Shown one piece after another: positions 34,354-43,971 of a stretch of 64,000 nucleotides of DNA. Below the pieces are notes generated by a model. It saw nothing but the letters and a program-made list of their open reading frames with translations. It made no database searches and was not told the DNA's origin. Where the stretch lies: assembly GCF_018617875.1 (NCBI RefSeq), contig NZ_JACSKZ010000001.1, positions 186,001 to 250,000 of the forward strand, written 5' to 3'. Source of the stretch: Exiguobacterium algae (GTDB lineage Bacteria; Bacillota; Bacilli; Exiguobacteriales; Exiguobacteriaceae). Position 1 is the first letter of the stretch, and each line of letters starts with the position of its first letter. The position numbers were made by a program, and so were the translations under genes.

Positions 34354-35430
34354 TTAAGGTATTAGGACGACTTTTCCACATTTCCCTGCCCGCATGAGTT
34401 CAAACCCTTTCTCGAACTCCTCGAGCTTGAAGACGTGCGTGATGAGCGGTTCGACGTTCAACTGCCCCGTCGCGAGCATGGTTGATACTTGCCCCCACGT
34501 CTCATACATTTTCCGACCTGTGATGCCTTGGACACGGACGCCCTTGAACACGAGGTCACGTGTCAAGTCGATGGCGACCGGACGGGCCGGGAGTGACAAG
34601 ACGTTGACGTCCCCGCCTGCCGTGACCATCTTGAACGCCTGGTCGATGGCGACCGGATGTCCACTCATCTCACAGACGACATCGATGCCGTCTCCGCTCG
34701 TCTCACGATCAATCAGCTCGAGCGGGTTTTGTTCAAGACTGTTAATGACGACGTCCGCTCCCATCTCTTCAGCGAGCTGGAGGCGATACGGATTGATATC
34801 GATCGCATAGACGCGACTTGCCCCGGCTGCTTTCGCGACACCGACCGCCATGAGTCCGATTGGTCCACAACCGACAATCGCGACCGACTTCGCCGACACA
34901 TCACTCGCGAGTACCGTATGGACGGCGTTACCGAGTGGCTCCTGGATCGAGGCGAGCTTCGCCGGCATCGTCTCCGGGTTCACCCACAGGTTTTCTTCCG
35001 GCATGACAACGTACTCTGCAAAACAGCCTTGCGTGTCGACGCCGATGATCTTCGTGTTCTTGCAGATGTGATATTGTCCGCGCAAACATTGTTTACATTG
35101 GTGACAGACGATATGCGTCTCCGCAGAAACGGTTTGTCCGATCTGGATGCGCTTCGTCCCTTCACCGAGTGCCACGACCTCCCCCGAGAATTCGTGTCCG
35201 AAGACATATGGCGGTTTGACGCGGCTCTGTGACCATTCATCCCATTCGTAAATATGGACATCGGTGCCACAAATCGATGTCGCTTTCACTTGAATGAGTA
35301 CTTCCCCAGGACCCGGAGTCGGTACCGGTACTTCTACCAACTTTGCTCCAAATCCAGCCGTGTGTTTTTGAATCGCTTTCATTACAGGTGTCGATGTTTC
35401 CTTCTCTGTGGTTGACACTAACTGCTCCAT
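34354..35430 (-). CDS. tdh: L-threonine 3-dehydrogenase
   Basis: A 358-residue zinc-dependent medium-chain dehydrogenase that oxidises threonine to 2-amino-3-oxobutyrate with NAD. Catalytic zinc region [13 protein letters not shown] and GHEFSGEV (about 54-90); structural zinc cysteines in [15 protein letters not shown] (about 112-126); NAD-binding [15 protein letters not shown] (about 185). A 16-residue N-terminal extension precedes the usual start, but the ATG at 35430 has AGAGGGGGACGTTTTCA, so it is kept. Product goes to Kbl encoded next. Confidence 0.97.
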   Translation of the reverse strand: MEQLVSTTEKETSTPVMKAIQKHTAGFGAKLVEVPVPTPGPGEVLIQVKATSICGTDVHIYEWDEWSQSRVKPPYVFGHEFSGEVVALGEGTKRIQIGQTVSAETHIVCHQCKQCLRGQYHICKNTKIIGVDTQGCFAEYVVMPEENLWVNPETMPAKLASIQEPLGNAVHTVLASDVSAKSVAIVGCGPIGLMAVGVAKAAGASRVYAIDINPYRLQLAEEMGADVVINSLEQNPLELIDRETSGDGIDVVCEMSGHPVAIDQAFKMVTAGGDVNVLSLPARPVAIDLTRDLVFKGVRVQGITGRKMYETWGQVSTMLATGQLNVEPLITHVFKLEEFEKGFELMRAGKCGKVVLIP

Positions 35431-35530
35431 TGAAAACGTCCCCCTCTTGTCTCATGTTATCGAACTTCACGTTCTCTATCATCTTGTCATAAAATGACGA
35501 AACTGAGAAGATACTACGACAGAATTCAAT

Positions 35531-35565
35531 AAAAAAGAGTAGCCATCCGCGCCGATGGCTACTCT
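35531..35565 (-). terminator. intrinsic terminator of spoVS
   Basis: AGAGTAGCCATC / GATGGCTACTCT hairpin followed by TTTTTT on the minus strand. Confidence 0.93.
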
Positions 35566-35596
35566 GCACAAGAATAGGACCTATGTCCCGGCCGCT

Positions 35597-35857
35597 TCAA
35601 CGCGGCTCGATAATCAACTTGATGGCAGTCCGTTCTTCCCCGTCAATCATAATATCTGTGAAGGCCGGGATACAAATCAAATCGAGACCGCTCGGCGCGA
35701 CGAAGCCTCGGGCGATGGCGACCGCTTTGATCGATTGATTGAGCGCGCCCGCCCCAATCGCCTGTATCTCACATGTCCCTTTTTCGCGCAGAACACCAGC
35801 TAAAGCACCCGCAACGGAGTTAGGGTTCGATTTTGCCGAAACTTTGAGTACGTCCAT
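35597..35857 (-). CDS. spoVS: SpoVS (stage V sporulation protein S)
   Basis: An 86-residue Alba-like protein, nearly invariant in the family: LKVSAKSNPNSVAGALAGVLRE, QAIGAGALNQSIKAVAIARGFVAPSG, and a basic C-terminus. In B. subtilis loss of SpoVS blocks spore coat formation and affects septation; the family also occurs in non-sporulating bacteria and may bind nucleic acid. ATG follows GAGGGGGCAACAAGA. It lies 26 bp after ymdB on the same strand, the order rny-ymdB-spoVS of B. subtilis. Confidence 0.97.
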   Translation of the reverse strand: MDVLKVSAKSNPNSVAGALAGVLREKGTCEIQAIGAGALNQSIKAVAIARGFVAPSGLDLICIPAFTDIMIDGEERTAIKLIIEPR

Positions 35858-35883
35858 TCTTGTTGCCCCCTCGGGTAGGATGT

Positions 35884-36678
35884 TTAATCAAACCAAACGG
35901 TCTGATCATCTAGGTGTATTCGTTCGATTTTTGTTGCTCGTTTCGTCTGGTCATCGATTGTAATGAAAACTCCATTTAATTGTTCCCGTCCCTCGGCAAC
36001 TTCAAACCGGACTGGGAGCTGAGTCATGAATTTTTTTAGAACGACCGATGCATCCATTCCGAGCACCCCATCGAGCGGCCCTGTCATCCCGACATCTGTA
36101 ATATATGCCGTTCCTTTCGGCAACACCCGTTCATCGGCGGTCTGGACATGTGTATGTGTCCCGACGACGGCTTGAACGCGTCCGTCCAGGTGATAGCCCA
36201 TCGCGATCTTCTCGCTCGTCGCTTCGGCATGGACGTCGACAAAAATCGCATCGACGTCATCGCGTACTTCTTCGACGAGACGGTCGACCGTCCGGAACGG
36301 ACAATCGAGAGTCGGTAAAAAGACATTCCCCATCACGTTGATGACGGCGAGTTTTTTCCCGTTCTGTTTTAGCTTCATCATCCCGACACCCGGTGTTCCT
36401 TCCGGATAGTTCGCCGGGCGGACGATGCGGTCGGCATCGTCAATCCAGTCAAAGATGTCACGATTGTCCCACGTATGGTTCCCCATCGTCACCCCGTGAA
36501 AACCAAGTTCAAGGAACTGATTGTAAATCTTTTTCGTGATTCCCCGCCCGTTCGCGGCGTTCTCACCATTGACCAGCATGAACGTCGGATTATACTTGTT
36601 TTTTAATCGGCCAATCTGATCGCTCAAGATGTCCCGGCCTGGTTTACCGACGACGTCGCCGATAAATAAGATCTTCAT
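35884..36678 (-). CDS. ymdB: YmdB metallophosphodiesterase
   Basis: A 264-residue dinuclear-metal phosphodiesterase. Metal ligands are in FIGDVVGKPGRD (start), NGENAANGRG, MGNHTWDN and TSEKIAMGYHLDGRVQAVVGTHTHVQTAD. In B. subtilis YmdB hydrolyses 2',3'-cyclic nucleotides and influences biofilm and RNase Y-linked regulation. ATG follows GAAGGAGGACAACAC. It is 48 bp downstream of rny, with a hairpin terminator between, so it may be expressed partly by read-through or from its own promoter. Confidence 0.95.
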   Translation of the reverse strand: MKILFIGDVVGKPGRDILSDQIGRLKNKYNPTFMLVNGENAANGRGITKKIYNQFLELGFHGVTMGNHTWDNRDIFDWIDDADRIVRPANYPEGTPGVGMMKLKQNGKKLAVINVMGNVFLPTLDCPFRTVDRLVEEVRDDVDAIFVDVHAEATSEKIAMGYHLDGRVQAVVGTHTHVQTADERVLPKGTAYITDVGMTGPLDGVLGMDASVVLKKFMTQLPVRFEVAEGREQLNGVFITIDDQTKRATKIERIHLDDQTVWFD

Positions 36679-36699
36679 GTGTTGTCCTCCTTCAAATAG

Positions 36700-36724
36700 A
36701 AAAAGCGGAGAATGTCTCCGCTTT
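36700..36724 (-). terminator. terminator between rny and ymdB
   Basis: AAAGCGGAGA / TCTCCGCTTT tight hairpin then TTCTATTTG on the minus strand; the T tract is short, so partial read-through is likely. Confidence 0.65.
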
Positions 36725-36726
36725 GT

Positions 36727-38289
36727 TTACTTCGCATAATCGACGGAACGCGTTTCGCGAATGACCGTCACTTTAATTTGACCTGGATAGTCGAGTTCGT
36801 CCTCGATTCGTTTACAGATGTCGCGTGCCATCTTACCGGCAACGACATCGTCGACGACGTCAGGGCGAACGATGATACGAACTTCTCGTCCGGCTTGGAT
36901 CGCGTACGACTTCTCGACTCCTTCGAACGACTCACAGATCGATTCGAGGCGTTCAAGACGACGGATGTAGCTTTCCAATGTCTCTTGACGAGCACCAGGG
37001 CGAGCTGCTGACAAGGCGTCAGCCGCTGCAACAAGGACAGCGATCGTCGATGTCGCCTCGACGTCCCCGTGGTGGGAAGCAATCGAGTTGATGACGACCG
37101 GATGTTCTTTGTACTTCGTCGCAAGTTCGACACCAATCTCGACGTGGCTGCCTTCGACTTCGTGGTCGATGGCTTTCCCGATATCGTGTAAGAGCCCTGC
37201 CCGCTTCGCAAGCGTGACATCTTCCCCGAGTTCAGCTGCCATCATGCCGGCAAGGTGTGCCACTTCGACCGAGTGGGACAATACGTTTTGTCCGTAACTC
37301 GTACGGTAACGCATCCGACCGAGTGTTTTCACGAGGTCCGGATGGAGACCATGGATTCCTGCTTCGAATGTCGCTTCTTCTCCGTACTCACGGATTCGCT
37401 CATCGACTTCCCGACGAGATTTCTCAACCATCTCTTCGATTCGTGCCGGGTGAATCCGTCCGTCCTGGACAAGTTTTTCAAGCGTCATCTTCGCGATTTC
37501 ACGGCGAACCGGGTCAAATCCTGACAGGATGACCGCTTCCGGCGTATCATCGATGATGAGGTCGATTCCGGTCAGCGTCTCGAGCGTACGGATGTTTCGT
37601 CCTTCGCGCCCGATGATGCGACCTTTCATCTCATCGCTCGGTAAGTTGACGACAGATACCGTCGTCTCGGCAACATGTTCAGCAGCATATCGTTGCATCG
37701 TGAGAGATAAGAGGTGTTTCGCTTTTTTATCAGCTTCTTGTTTTGCTTTTTGCTCGATTTCTTTTTGAAGGAGAGCAGCATCGTGAAGCGCTTCCTGCTT
37801 CGCTTCGTCCATGATGATGGTACGTGCTTCATCTTTTGAGAGGGCGGCCACTCGTACGAGTTCTTGACGCGCCTCTTCATATAACTCCTCCACTTTGCTT
37901 TCGAGCACTTCTGCTTCACGTTTACGTTTCGCGAGGCCAGCTTCCCGTTCGTCCAATGAGTCTTCTTTCCGTTCGAGCATGTCTGCTTTACGGTCGAGGA
38001 TTTCTTCTTTTTGGACGAGTCGGTTCTCTTTCACTTTCTGTTCTTCGCGACGCTCACGCAATTCTTTTTCCGTTTCATTGCGAAGTTGAATCATCTCTTC
38101 TTTTACTTCAAGCCGTGCTTCTTTTTGCATCGCTTCCGATTGTTGTTTGGCTTGCTCCACAATCTTGGTCGCTTCCGTCTCGGCACCTTGAATCTTCGCT
38201 TCGGCGATCGATTTACGCACAAAAAAACCTGCAACAAAAGCTATCGGCAAAAGGAGGATCAGAATAAGCCAGTATAGCCATTCCATCAT
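36727..38289 (-). CDS. rny: ribonuclease Y
   Basis: A 520-residue membrane-anchored endoribonuclease that starts mRNA decay. Order: N-terminal transmembrane helix (about 3-25), long charged coiled coil (about 30-200, [25 protein letters not shown]), KH domain ([15 protein letters not shown]), and HD domain with catalytic His-Asp in [12 protein letters not shown]. Length matches B. subtilis (520). A GTG six bases upstream lies in the ribosome binding site GGGAGGTG, so the ATG at 38289 is chosen. Confidence 0.97.
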   Translation of the reverse strand: MMEWLYWLILILLLPIAFVAGFFVRKSIAEAKIQGAETEATKIVEQAKQQSEAMQKEARLEVKEEMIQLRNETEKELRERREEQKVKENRLVQKEEILDRKADMLERKEDSLDEREAGLAKRKREAEVLESKVEELYEEARQELVRVAALSKDEARTIIMDEAKQEALHDAALLQKEIEQKAKQEADKKAKHLLSLTMQRYAAEHVAETTVSVVNLPSDEMKGRIIGREGRNIRTLETLTGIDLIIDDTPEAVILSGFDPVRREIAKMTLEKLVQDGRIHPARIEEMVEKSRREVDERIREYGEEATFEAGIHGLHPDLVKTLGRMRYRTSYGQNVLSHSVEVAHLAGMMAAELGEDVTLAKRAGLLHDIGKAIDHEVEGSHVEIGVELATKYKEHPVVINSIASHHGDVEATSTIAVLVAAADALSAARPGARQETLESYIRRLERLESICESFEGVEKSYAIQAGREVRIIVRPDVVDDVVAGKMARDICKRIEDELDYPGQIKVTVIRETRSVDYAK

Positions 38290-38435
38290 GTTCACCTCCC
38301 TTTCGCAAGGTTATTTTATTTTTTTAATAAGTGAAATACACGGGCGAGCCCGCGCATAACTTTATTGTACTTATTTACATGGGAGAATGCAATGCACGGA
38401 CAGGATAGAACTGCCAATTGTCTAAAAAATTATAC

Positions 38436-38468
38436 TAAAAAAATCTCATCCAGGAATTCCGGATGAGA
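38436..38468 (-). terminator. intrinsic terminator of recA
   Basis: CTCATCC / GGATGAG hairpin followed by ATTTTTTTAG on the minus strand. Confidence 0.88.
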
Positions 38469-38476
38469 GGTTGTGT

Positions 38477-39526
38477 TTATTCGTCGTCAAGGAGTGAAAG
38501 CATTTCGTCATCGTCACCTTCGACCGTCACGGTTTTTTCACCGTTCAATCCATAGTGGTCACGGATTTGACGCTCTACCTCCGCTGCGACGGCAGGGTTT
38601 TCTTTCATGAACTGCTTCGCGTTCTCACGGCCTTGACCGAGACGCTCTTCGTTGAACGAGTACCAAGCACCGCTCTTTTGAACGATATCGAGGTCTGCAC
38701 CGATGTCGATGAGCTCCCCTTCACGAGAGATCCCTTCTCCGTACATGATGTCAACTTCCGCTGTTTTGAACGGCGGCGCAATCTTGTTTTTGACGATTTT
38801 GATCTTCGTACGGTTCCCGACCATGTCCTGACCTTGTTTGAGCGTTTCCGCACGACGTACTTCAAGACGAACCGATGAATAGAACTTCAACGCGCGTCCA
38901 CCTGGAGTCGTCTCCGGGTTACCGAACATGATCCCGATCTTCTCACGGATCTGGTTGATGAAGATGACGATCGTCTTCGACTTGTTCGTCGCACCGGAAA
39001 GCTTACGAAGCGCCTGAGACATCAAGCGCGCCTGAAGACCGACGTGCGAGTCTCCCATCTCCCCTTCGATCTCTGCTTTCGGAACGAGTGCCGCAACCGA
39101 GTCGACGACGAGAATATCTACTGCGCCGGAACGAACGAGTGCTTCTGCGATTTCAAGCGCTTGCTCCCCTGTATCAGGCTGTGAGAGTAGTAATTCATCG
39201 ATGTTGACACCGAGGTTTTGAGCATATTTCGGGTCGAGCGCATGCTCAGCATCGACGAAAGCGGCTTGACCGCCACGTTTTTGAACTTCTGCGATCGCGT
39301 GAAGCGCGACCGTCGTCTTACCTGACGATTCAGGTCCGTACACTTCGATCACACGTCCACGTGGATACCCACCTGCTCCAAGGGCAACGTCCAATGCGAT
39401 CGAACCTGAAGGGATGACGGAAACTTGTTGCTCTGTATTTTCACCAAGGCGCATAATCGAGCCTTTACCGAATTGTTTTTCAATCTGGCGCAATGCCATT
39501 TCTAACGCTTGTTTACGATCACTCAT
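38477..39526 (-). CDS. recA: RecA recombinase
   Basis: A 349-residue recombinase that pairs homologous DNA and triggers LexA cleavage. Walker A is GPESSGKTT (about 66), Walker [12 protein letters not shown], and loop L2 follows [22 protein letters not shown] (about 195-215). C-terminal tail is acidic ([14 protein letters not shown]). ATG follows TTAAAGGAGGCTCATTTATCC. It lies downstream of cinA, as in many Firmicutes, but has its own promoter with an SOS box. Confidence 0.99.
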   Translation of the reverse strand: MSDRKQALEMALRQIEKQFGKGSIMRLGENTEQQVSVIPSGSIALDVALGAGGYPRGRVIEVYGPESSGKTTVALHAIAEVQKRGGQAAFVDAEHALDPKYAQNLGVNIDELLLSQPDTGEQALEIAEALVRSGAVDILVVDSVAALVPKAEIEGEMGDSHVGLQARLMSQALRKLSGATNKSKTIVIFINQIREKIGIMFGNPETTPGGRALKFYSSVRLEVRRAETLKQGQDMVGNRTKIKIVKNKIAPPFKTAEVDIMYGEGISREGELIDIGADLDIVQKSGAWYSFNEERLGQGRENAKQFMKENPAVAAEVERQIRDHYGLNGEKTVTVEGDDDEMLSLLDDE

Positions 39527-39558
39527 GGATAAATGAGCCTCCTTTAATTGATACTTTC

Positions 39559-39587
39559 ATTATACGGGAACGCATTTCGATACACAA
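39559..39587 (-). promoter_or_regulatory. recA SigA promoter
   Basis: TTGTGT (39587-39582), exactly 17 bp, consensus TATAAT (39564-39559), about 32 bases before the recA ATG. Confidence 0.8.
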
Positions 39588-39595
39588 GTTTTTTA

Positions 39596-39609
39596 CGAAC
39601 ATTTATTCG
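39596..39609 (-). promoter_or_regulatory. LexA box upstream of recA
   Basis: CGAATAAATGTTCG on the minus strand matches CGAAC-N4-GTTCG with one change (T for C). It begins 8 bp upstream of the recA -35 and overlaps the end of cinA. Confidence 0.75.
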
Positions 39610-40829
39610 CCTTTTTTTATTTGTTGAATCAATGCCCATAATCCATCTTTTGCAGCCCGGGTCCGGATGACATTTCGCTCCTGATGGGGATAACGACGTT
39701 CGAGGACATCCACGCCGCCCGGCGTCTTCACGCCGATCCATACCGTACCGACCGGTTGACCTGAGTTCGAGGTCGGCCCCGCCTCCCCCGTGAAGGCAAG
39801 CCCGTAATCGGAACCCGTCAGCGCGGTCAATCCATTGACCATCTCAAGGGCTACTTCTTTTGAGACGACTGAATGCTGTTCAATTGTATCAAGCGATACC
39901 CCTAAACTCCTATTTTTTAGCTCATCGGAATAGGTGACCACGCCCCCGAGGAAGACGGCAGACGCTCCCGGTGTCGACGTCAGCATCGATTGAACTTCTC
40001 CGCCCGTCAACGACTCGGCGACAGCGAGCGTCCGGTTCAAACGGGTGAGCGCTTTGATGAGCGACGTCGCCAGCGTCTCGTCATCAGAGCCGAAATAATA
40101 CGGTCCGACCCGTTGTAGGATATCTTCTTTTACCTGATCAATCATCTCACGAGCCTCTTGCTCCGTCTCGGCCCGTGCGCTGACCCGGAGTCGGGCCTCC
40201 CCGGTCTCCGCATACGGGGCGACGGTCGGGTTGGTTCCTTCCAATAGGTCGAGCACCGCTTCATCGAGCGCGGACTCCCCGATCTCATAAAACCGTAACG
40301 ACTCCGAGACGAGTGTCGCGCCTGAAAACTTCGTCGGGAACGTCGCGTCGACGATTGACCGCATCTCTCGCGGGACACCCGGTAACAGCATCCACGTCGT
40401 GTCCCCTTCAATCCACATGCCCGGTGCGAGACCGACCGGATTGGCAAGCACTTCTGAGCCCGATAAGACATCCGCTTGTTTTCGGTCCCCGGCATTCATC
40501 TCTCTACCCCGGGACCGGACAAACTGTTCGATTGTCGCAAGTGCCGCCTCATCCCGGACGATCGGACGGTCGAGCAGTTCGGCGAGCACGGTTTTCGTGA
40601 CATCATCGGCAGTCGGGCCGAGCCCGCCCGTGACGATCACCAGTTCCGAACGACGATTGGCCAACTCAAACGCCTCCTTCATCCGCCCGGCGTTATCCCC
40701 GACGACACTATGATACAGGACCGGAACCCCATACCGCGACAGCTGTTCTGATATGTAACTAGCATTCGTGTTGACGATTTCCCCTAAGAGAAGTTCAGTA
40801 CCTACCGCAATGATTTCGGTGCGTTTCAC
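39603..40829 (-). CDS. cinA: CinA (competence/damage-inducible protein; NMN amidohydrolase family)
   Basis: A 408-residue protein with an N-terminal molybdopterin-binding-like domain (AVGTELLLGEIVNTN, TGGLGPTADDVTK) and a C-terminal CinA domain (AVAESLTGGEVQSMLTSTPGASAVFLGGVVTYSDELK, LAFTGEAGPTSNSGQPVGTVW) that in characterised homologues deamidates nicotinamide mononucleotide. Start is GTG at 40829 after GAGGGGGAATCCGG. It lies upstream of recA, the classical cinA-recA pair. Confidence 0.96.
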   Translation of the reverse strand: MKRTEIIAVGTELLLGEIVNTNASYISEQLSRYGVPVLYHSVVGDNAGRMKEAFELANRRSELVIVTGGLGPTADDVTKTVLAELLDRPIVRDEAALATIEQFVRSRGREMNAGDRKQADVLSGSEVLANPVGLAPGMWIEGDTTWMLLPGVPREMRSIVDATFPTKFSGATLVSESLRFYEIGESALDEAVLDLLEGTNPTVAPYAETGEARLRVSARAETEQEAREMIDQVKEDILQRVGPYYFGSDDETLATSLIKALTRLNRTLAVAESLTGGEVQSMLTSTPGASAVFLGGVVTYSDELKNRSLGVSLDTIEQHSVVSKEVALEMVNGLTALTGSDYGLAFTGEAGPTSNSGQPVGTVWIGVKTPGGVDVLERRYPHQERNVIRTRAAKDGLWALIQQIKKGE

Positions 40830-40849
40830 CCGGATTCCCCCTCAGTTTG

Positions 40850-40884
40850 AAAAAAGAGACGAGCTGCGTGTACAACTCGTCTCC
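40850..40884 (-). terminator. intrinsic terminator after pgsA
   Basis: GAGACGAG / CTCGTCTC hairpin with a 12-base loop then TTTTTTC on the minus strand. Confidence 0.88.
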
Positions 40885-40896
40885 TTTCATGAATGA

Positions 40897-41475
40897 TTAC
40901 ATTGATTTCACAATGAGTTTATAGTTTTGTGCGAAATATTCGCCTCCCGAATAAATCGTGAGTGCGAGGGCTAACCACATCGCCCATTCACCGAACGGGA
41001 TCCCGACGTAGCTGAAGATCGGATTGCCGAATAATAAGAAGATGATGGCAAAGAGCTGGACCCACGTCTTCGCCTTTCCGGATTTCCCGGCAGCGACGAC
41101 GATGCCCTCATCCGCAGCGACAAGACGAAGTCCAGTCACGGCGAACTCGCGGGACAGGATGACAACGACTACCCAGGCAGCCACGAGATCCATCTCTACG
41201 AGCAAGATCAAAGCGGCAGTCACGAGTAACTTATCCGCCAGCGGATCCATGAATTTCCCGAAATTCGTCACGAGGTTCCGTTTTCGGGCCAAATGACCAT
41301 CCAGCCAGTCTGTGATCGCGGCAATCGTGAAGATGATGCCGGCGATGAATTGGTGAAGCGGGACGTCTGCGCCTAAAAACGAGACGTTTCCCCAATCAAA
41401 ATCAACAGCGAGTAAGACGACAAACACGGGAATGAGTACCACGCGTAACATCGTCAATCGGTTAGGTAGGTTCAT
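40897..41475 (-). CDS. pgsA: CDP-diacylglycerol-glycerol-3-phosphate 3-phosphatidyltransferase
   Basis: A 192-residue membrane enzyme making phosphatidylglycerophosphate, the first step to phosphatidylglycerol. The CDP-alcohol phosphotransferase motif DG-x2-AR-x8-G-x3-D-x3-D is complete in DWLDGHLARKRN and NFGKFMDPLADK (about 58-85). Four to five transmembrane segments follow. ATG follows AGAGGAGGAGTTCTAC. Last gene of the ymfF-to-pgsA cluster before a terminator. Confidence 0.97.
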   Translation of the reverse strand: MNLPNRLTMLRVVLIPVFVVLLAVDFDWGNVSFLGADVPLHQFIAGIIFTIAAITDWLDGHLARKRNLVTNFGKFMDPLADKLLVTAALILLVEMDLVAAWVVVVILSREFAVTGLRLVAADEGIVVAAGKSGKAKTWVQLFAIIFLLFGNPIFSYVGIPFGEWAMWLALALTIYSGGEYFAQNYKLIVKSM

Positions 41476-41507
41476 GTAGAACTCCTCCTCTTGGAACGAA
41501 AGGCGGC

Positions 41508-42380
41508 TTATTCAGCGGCGACTTTCGTTACGAAAATGTTTTGGGTGACCGGAGCATCTTGAAGTTCTAGCTCACGACCGTTGACGACGATTTTTTCGAC
41601 ACCTGCGATCAGACCGATCCGGATTCGGAGCGTGTCTGTCTCTGCGTTTTCGATGACAATCGGATTTTGTTTCGATTGGTTCGGATACTCCGGAGCGAGG
41701 AACGGACCTTCTAGTGACGTATCCCGGACACCGACGTATGAAGCCGGAGAGTCTTTGACATAAATTTCAGTCGTAAGCTTGTCATTCGTCTCGATCTCAT
41801 AAGTCAAATCTGCACCGTTCGTCTCTTTGACTGCGATCGGACCAGTCTCGACCTGCGGCTCTTCTTCCACCGGTTCTTCCTCGACCGGCTCTTCTTCCGC
41901 AGGCTCTTCCTCTGTCACGTCCTCATTTTGGTTGACCGTCACACCTGAATCCGGTGGTTCGGTCGGCGTCGCCTCTTTGCCACCAAAATCGAAGCTTCTC
42001 ACAGCGAAGTAGATCGCCGTGATCAAAAGGAACACCAAAAGCGTAAGCAGTACTTTCGGAACCCATCTCGAGACGCGGCTCGTCGATTCCGACGCTTTTG
42101 AGTACGTCTTTTTTCGTGAGAGCTGGACGGTCGGTTGCGGTTCGATTTTTGGTAAATCCTTCGCATATGTCTCATATAGTTCATCTACATCCAGACCGAG
42201 CGACTCCGCATACGTTTTAATGAACGCCCGTGCGTAAAATGAGCCAGGGAGATTTTTGTAGTCACCTTCCTCAATCGCGATGATATAGCGTTTTTGAATC
42301 TTCGTCGTCTGCTGAATCTGGTCGAGCGACAAGCCGCTCGCCTCACGCTTTTGTTTCAAAAAAGTCCCTAGTTCTGTCAC
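41508..42380 (-). CDS. RodZ/YmfM-like helix-turn-helix membrane protein
   Basis: A 290-residue protein: Xre-type HTH (about 1-70, FLKQKREASGLSLDQIQQTTKI), basic linker, transmembrane helix (about 107-130), an acidic repeat region (EEEPAEEEPVEEEPVEEEP, about 152-172) and a C-terminal beta-rich extracytoplasmic domain. This is the RodZ architecture; RodZ links MreB to the envelope. GTG at 42380 after GGAAGGTGT is preferred over GTG at 42392, which overlaps the ribosome binding site. Directly upstream of pgsA as in B. subtilis. Confidence 0.9.
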   Translation of the reverse strand: MTELGTFLKQKREASGLSLDQIQQTTKIQKRYIIAIEEGDYKNLPGSFYARAFIKTYAESLGLDVDELYETYAKDLPKIEPQPTVQLSRKKTYSKASESTSRVSRWVPKVLLTLLVFLLITAIYFAVRSFDFGGKEATPTEPPDSGVTVNQNEDVTEEEPAEEEPVEEEPVEEEPQVETGPIAVKETNGADLTYEIETNDKLTTEIYVKDSPASYVGVRDTSLEGPFLAPEYPNQSKQNPIVIENAETDTLRIRIGLIAGVEKIVVNGRELELQDAPVTQNIFVTKVAAE

Positions 42381-42407
42381 AGGGGTCCACACCTTCCATT
42401 CACATAA

Positions 42408-43184
42408 TTATTCAAACCATTCTGACTCACGATGTGTCTCTTGCGGAATGAGGATGTCCTCTTCCGGATTGTTTCTCAATTCAATAATATAATCAAAGTC
42501 TTCCAACACGCAATCGGTGTTTCGGACATATAAATCAGGATGCTCAATCACTTTGACGGCCGGTAAACGCATCACTTCCCGGATCAATTGACGATGTCGC
42601 TCGTCCATCGTCCGCGTCGTGACGGCCCCATCGATTATGTATACATGATCGCCTTCCCGTTCTTCTTCGAACAACGAGGTACGGACGGTCTGTTTCATCA
42701 AGGTAGACGAAAGGAACAGCCAGCGTTTGTTGGCGCACACGCTTGCCGCAACAATCGATTCTGTTTTCCCGACACGGGGATTTCCCCTGACGCCGATCAA
42801 CAGGTGCCGTTCTTCTTTCATGAGTTCTGCGACGAAGTCGACGAGAATCCCCAAGTCTTCCCGGACGAAGCGGAACGTCTTTTTATCGTCACTGTCATGG
42901 TCGATATATCGGCCATGCCGGATGGCGATACGGTCCCGTAATTTCGGACGTCTCAATTTGATGACTGCAATGGCCTCCATCTTTTTCAAGATGTGCTCGA
43001 GACGGTACACATGGTCAGCCGCCGGCGCCTTCAACAACATGCCCCGACGCTGCAGGTCCACCCCATTGATGGTGACGATGGAAATTTGAAGCATGCCCAT
43101 CAGTGAAGCGATATCTCCAAGGATCCCCGGTCGATTTTGACACAGCTCATATTCGAGATACCATTCTTCGAATTTGTGTTCCAT
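42408..43184 (-). CDS. ymfK: YmfK-like protein (DUF3388) with ACT-like N-terminus and P-loop
   Basis: A 258-residue cytoplasmic protein. The N-terminus (WYLEYELCQNRPGILGDIASLMGML) resembles an ACT domain, and the middle has a P-loop-like GVRGNPRVGKTES (about 130). The family is DUF3388, conserved in the ymf cluster of Bacillales; function unknown. Start at 43184 follows AAAGGGTGGTTGGG. The small gene ymfJ that precedes ymfK in B. subtilis is absent; instead there is a 91-bp gap with a hairpin. Confidence 0.88.
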   Translation of the reverse strand: MEHKFEEWYLEYELCQNRPGILGDIASLMGMLQISIVTINGVDLQRRGMLLKAPAADHVYRLEHILKKMEAIAVIKLRRPKLRDRIAIRHGRYIDHDSDDKKTFRFVREDLGILVDFVAELMKEERHLLIGVRGNPRVGKTESIVAASVCANKRWLFLSSTLMKQTVRTSLFEEEREGDHVYIIDGAVTTRTMDERHRQLIREVMRLPAVKVIEHPDLYVRNTDCVLEDFDYIIELRNNPEEDILIPQETHRESEWFE

Positions 43185-43249
43185 CCCAACCACCCTTTCG
43201 AACGAGATGCGCTACCCTGTTATTCTAAATTATTTTAGAAGAATTGAAA

Positions 43250-43277
43250 AGAACTGCTTTCGACTGAAAAGCGGTTT
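43250..43277 (-). terminator. probable terminator or attenuator after ymfI
   Basis: AAACCGCTTT / AAAGCAGTT hairpin with one mismatch, followed by CTTTTC on the minus strand. Weak T tract. Confidence 0.5.
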
Positions 43278-43971
43278 ATTGCCACCCGCCATCGATTCGT
43301 AACACCGCACCCGTCATGTAAGAGGAGGCATCCGAACAAAGGAACCGGATCGTCGCGGCCACTTCGTCTGCCGTACCGAGCCTGCCGAGTGGAATGTCAG
43401 CCATCACTTCTTGTTTCGACTCCTCTACCGTATCATTCATCGGAGAATCAATCCAGCCCGGCGTCACGGCGTTGATCCGGACGTGAAACGGTCCCATCTC
43501 ACGCGCGAACGACTTGACGAAGCCGAGTTGAGCCGCTTTGACTGTCGAATAAAACACCTCTGCCGCTGCGCCGACCTCACCCCATACACTCGAGACGATG
43601 ACGATCTCGAGCGGTCGATCATACGGCTTGATTGCGACGAGATGTTGAGCCATTCGTACCATCGAGCGGACATGAATTTGGTACAGACGGTCCAGCTCAT
43701 CAATGGACTGATCGACGACCAGGCCGTTTAGAGCGTGCCCGGCAACGAAGATGAAGCGGTCCACCGTACCAAGTGACGACACCCATGTCTCGACGGCTGC
43801 ATCGTTCGTCAAGTCACACGTCACCACTTCTGCGTGTAAAGACGACTGCTCGACGAAGGATTGGAGCTCCTCGGTATTTTGATTCGCATGTAAAATCAGC
43901 TCATCATCACGAAAGGCGAGCGAGACGGCACGACCGATCGTACCGCTCGCTCCTGTGATCAGCGTCTTCAT
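43276..43971 (-). CDS. ymfI: YmfI short-chain dehydrogenase/reductase
   Basis: A 231-residue SDR enzyme. NAD(P)-binding glycine motif TGASGTIGRAVS (about 7), catalytic Ser in VIVSSVWGE and Tyr-Lys in VFYSTVKAAQ (about 152-156), then TPGWIDSPM. Related to FabG 3-oxoacyl reductases but of the YmfI branch, substrate unknown. It overlaps ymfH by 4 bp (stop TGA/start ATG region), so translationally coupled. Confidence 0.93.
   Translation of the reverse strand: MKTLITGASGTIGRAVSLAFRDDELILHANQNTEELQSFVEQSSLHAEVVTCDLTNDAAVETWVSSLGTVDRFIFVAGHALNGLVVDQSIDELDRLYQIHVRSMVRMAQHLVAIKPYDRPLEIVIVSSVWGEVGAAAEVFYSTVKAAQLGFVKSFAREMGPFHVRINAVTPGWIDSPMNDTVEESKQEVMADIPLGRLGTADEVAATIRFLCSDASSYMTGAVLRIDGGWQ

Noticed and set aside
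41850-41925. Repeats considered as a mobile or CRISPR-like array
   Set aside because: The 15-bp units are in frame inside the RodZ-like gene, have no spacers and encode a Glu-Pro linker.
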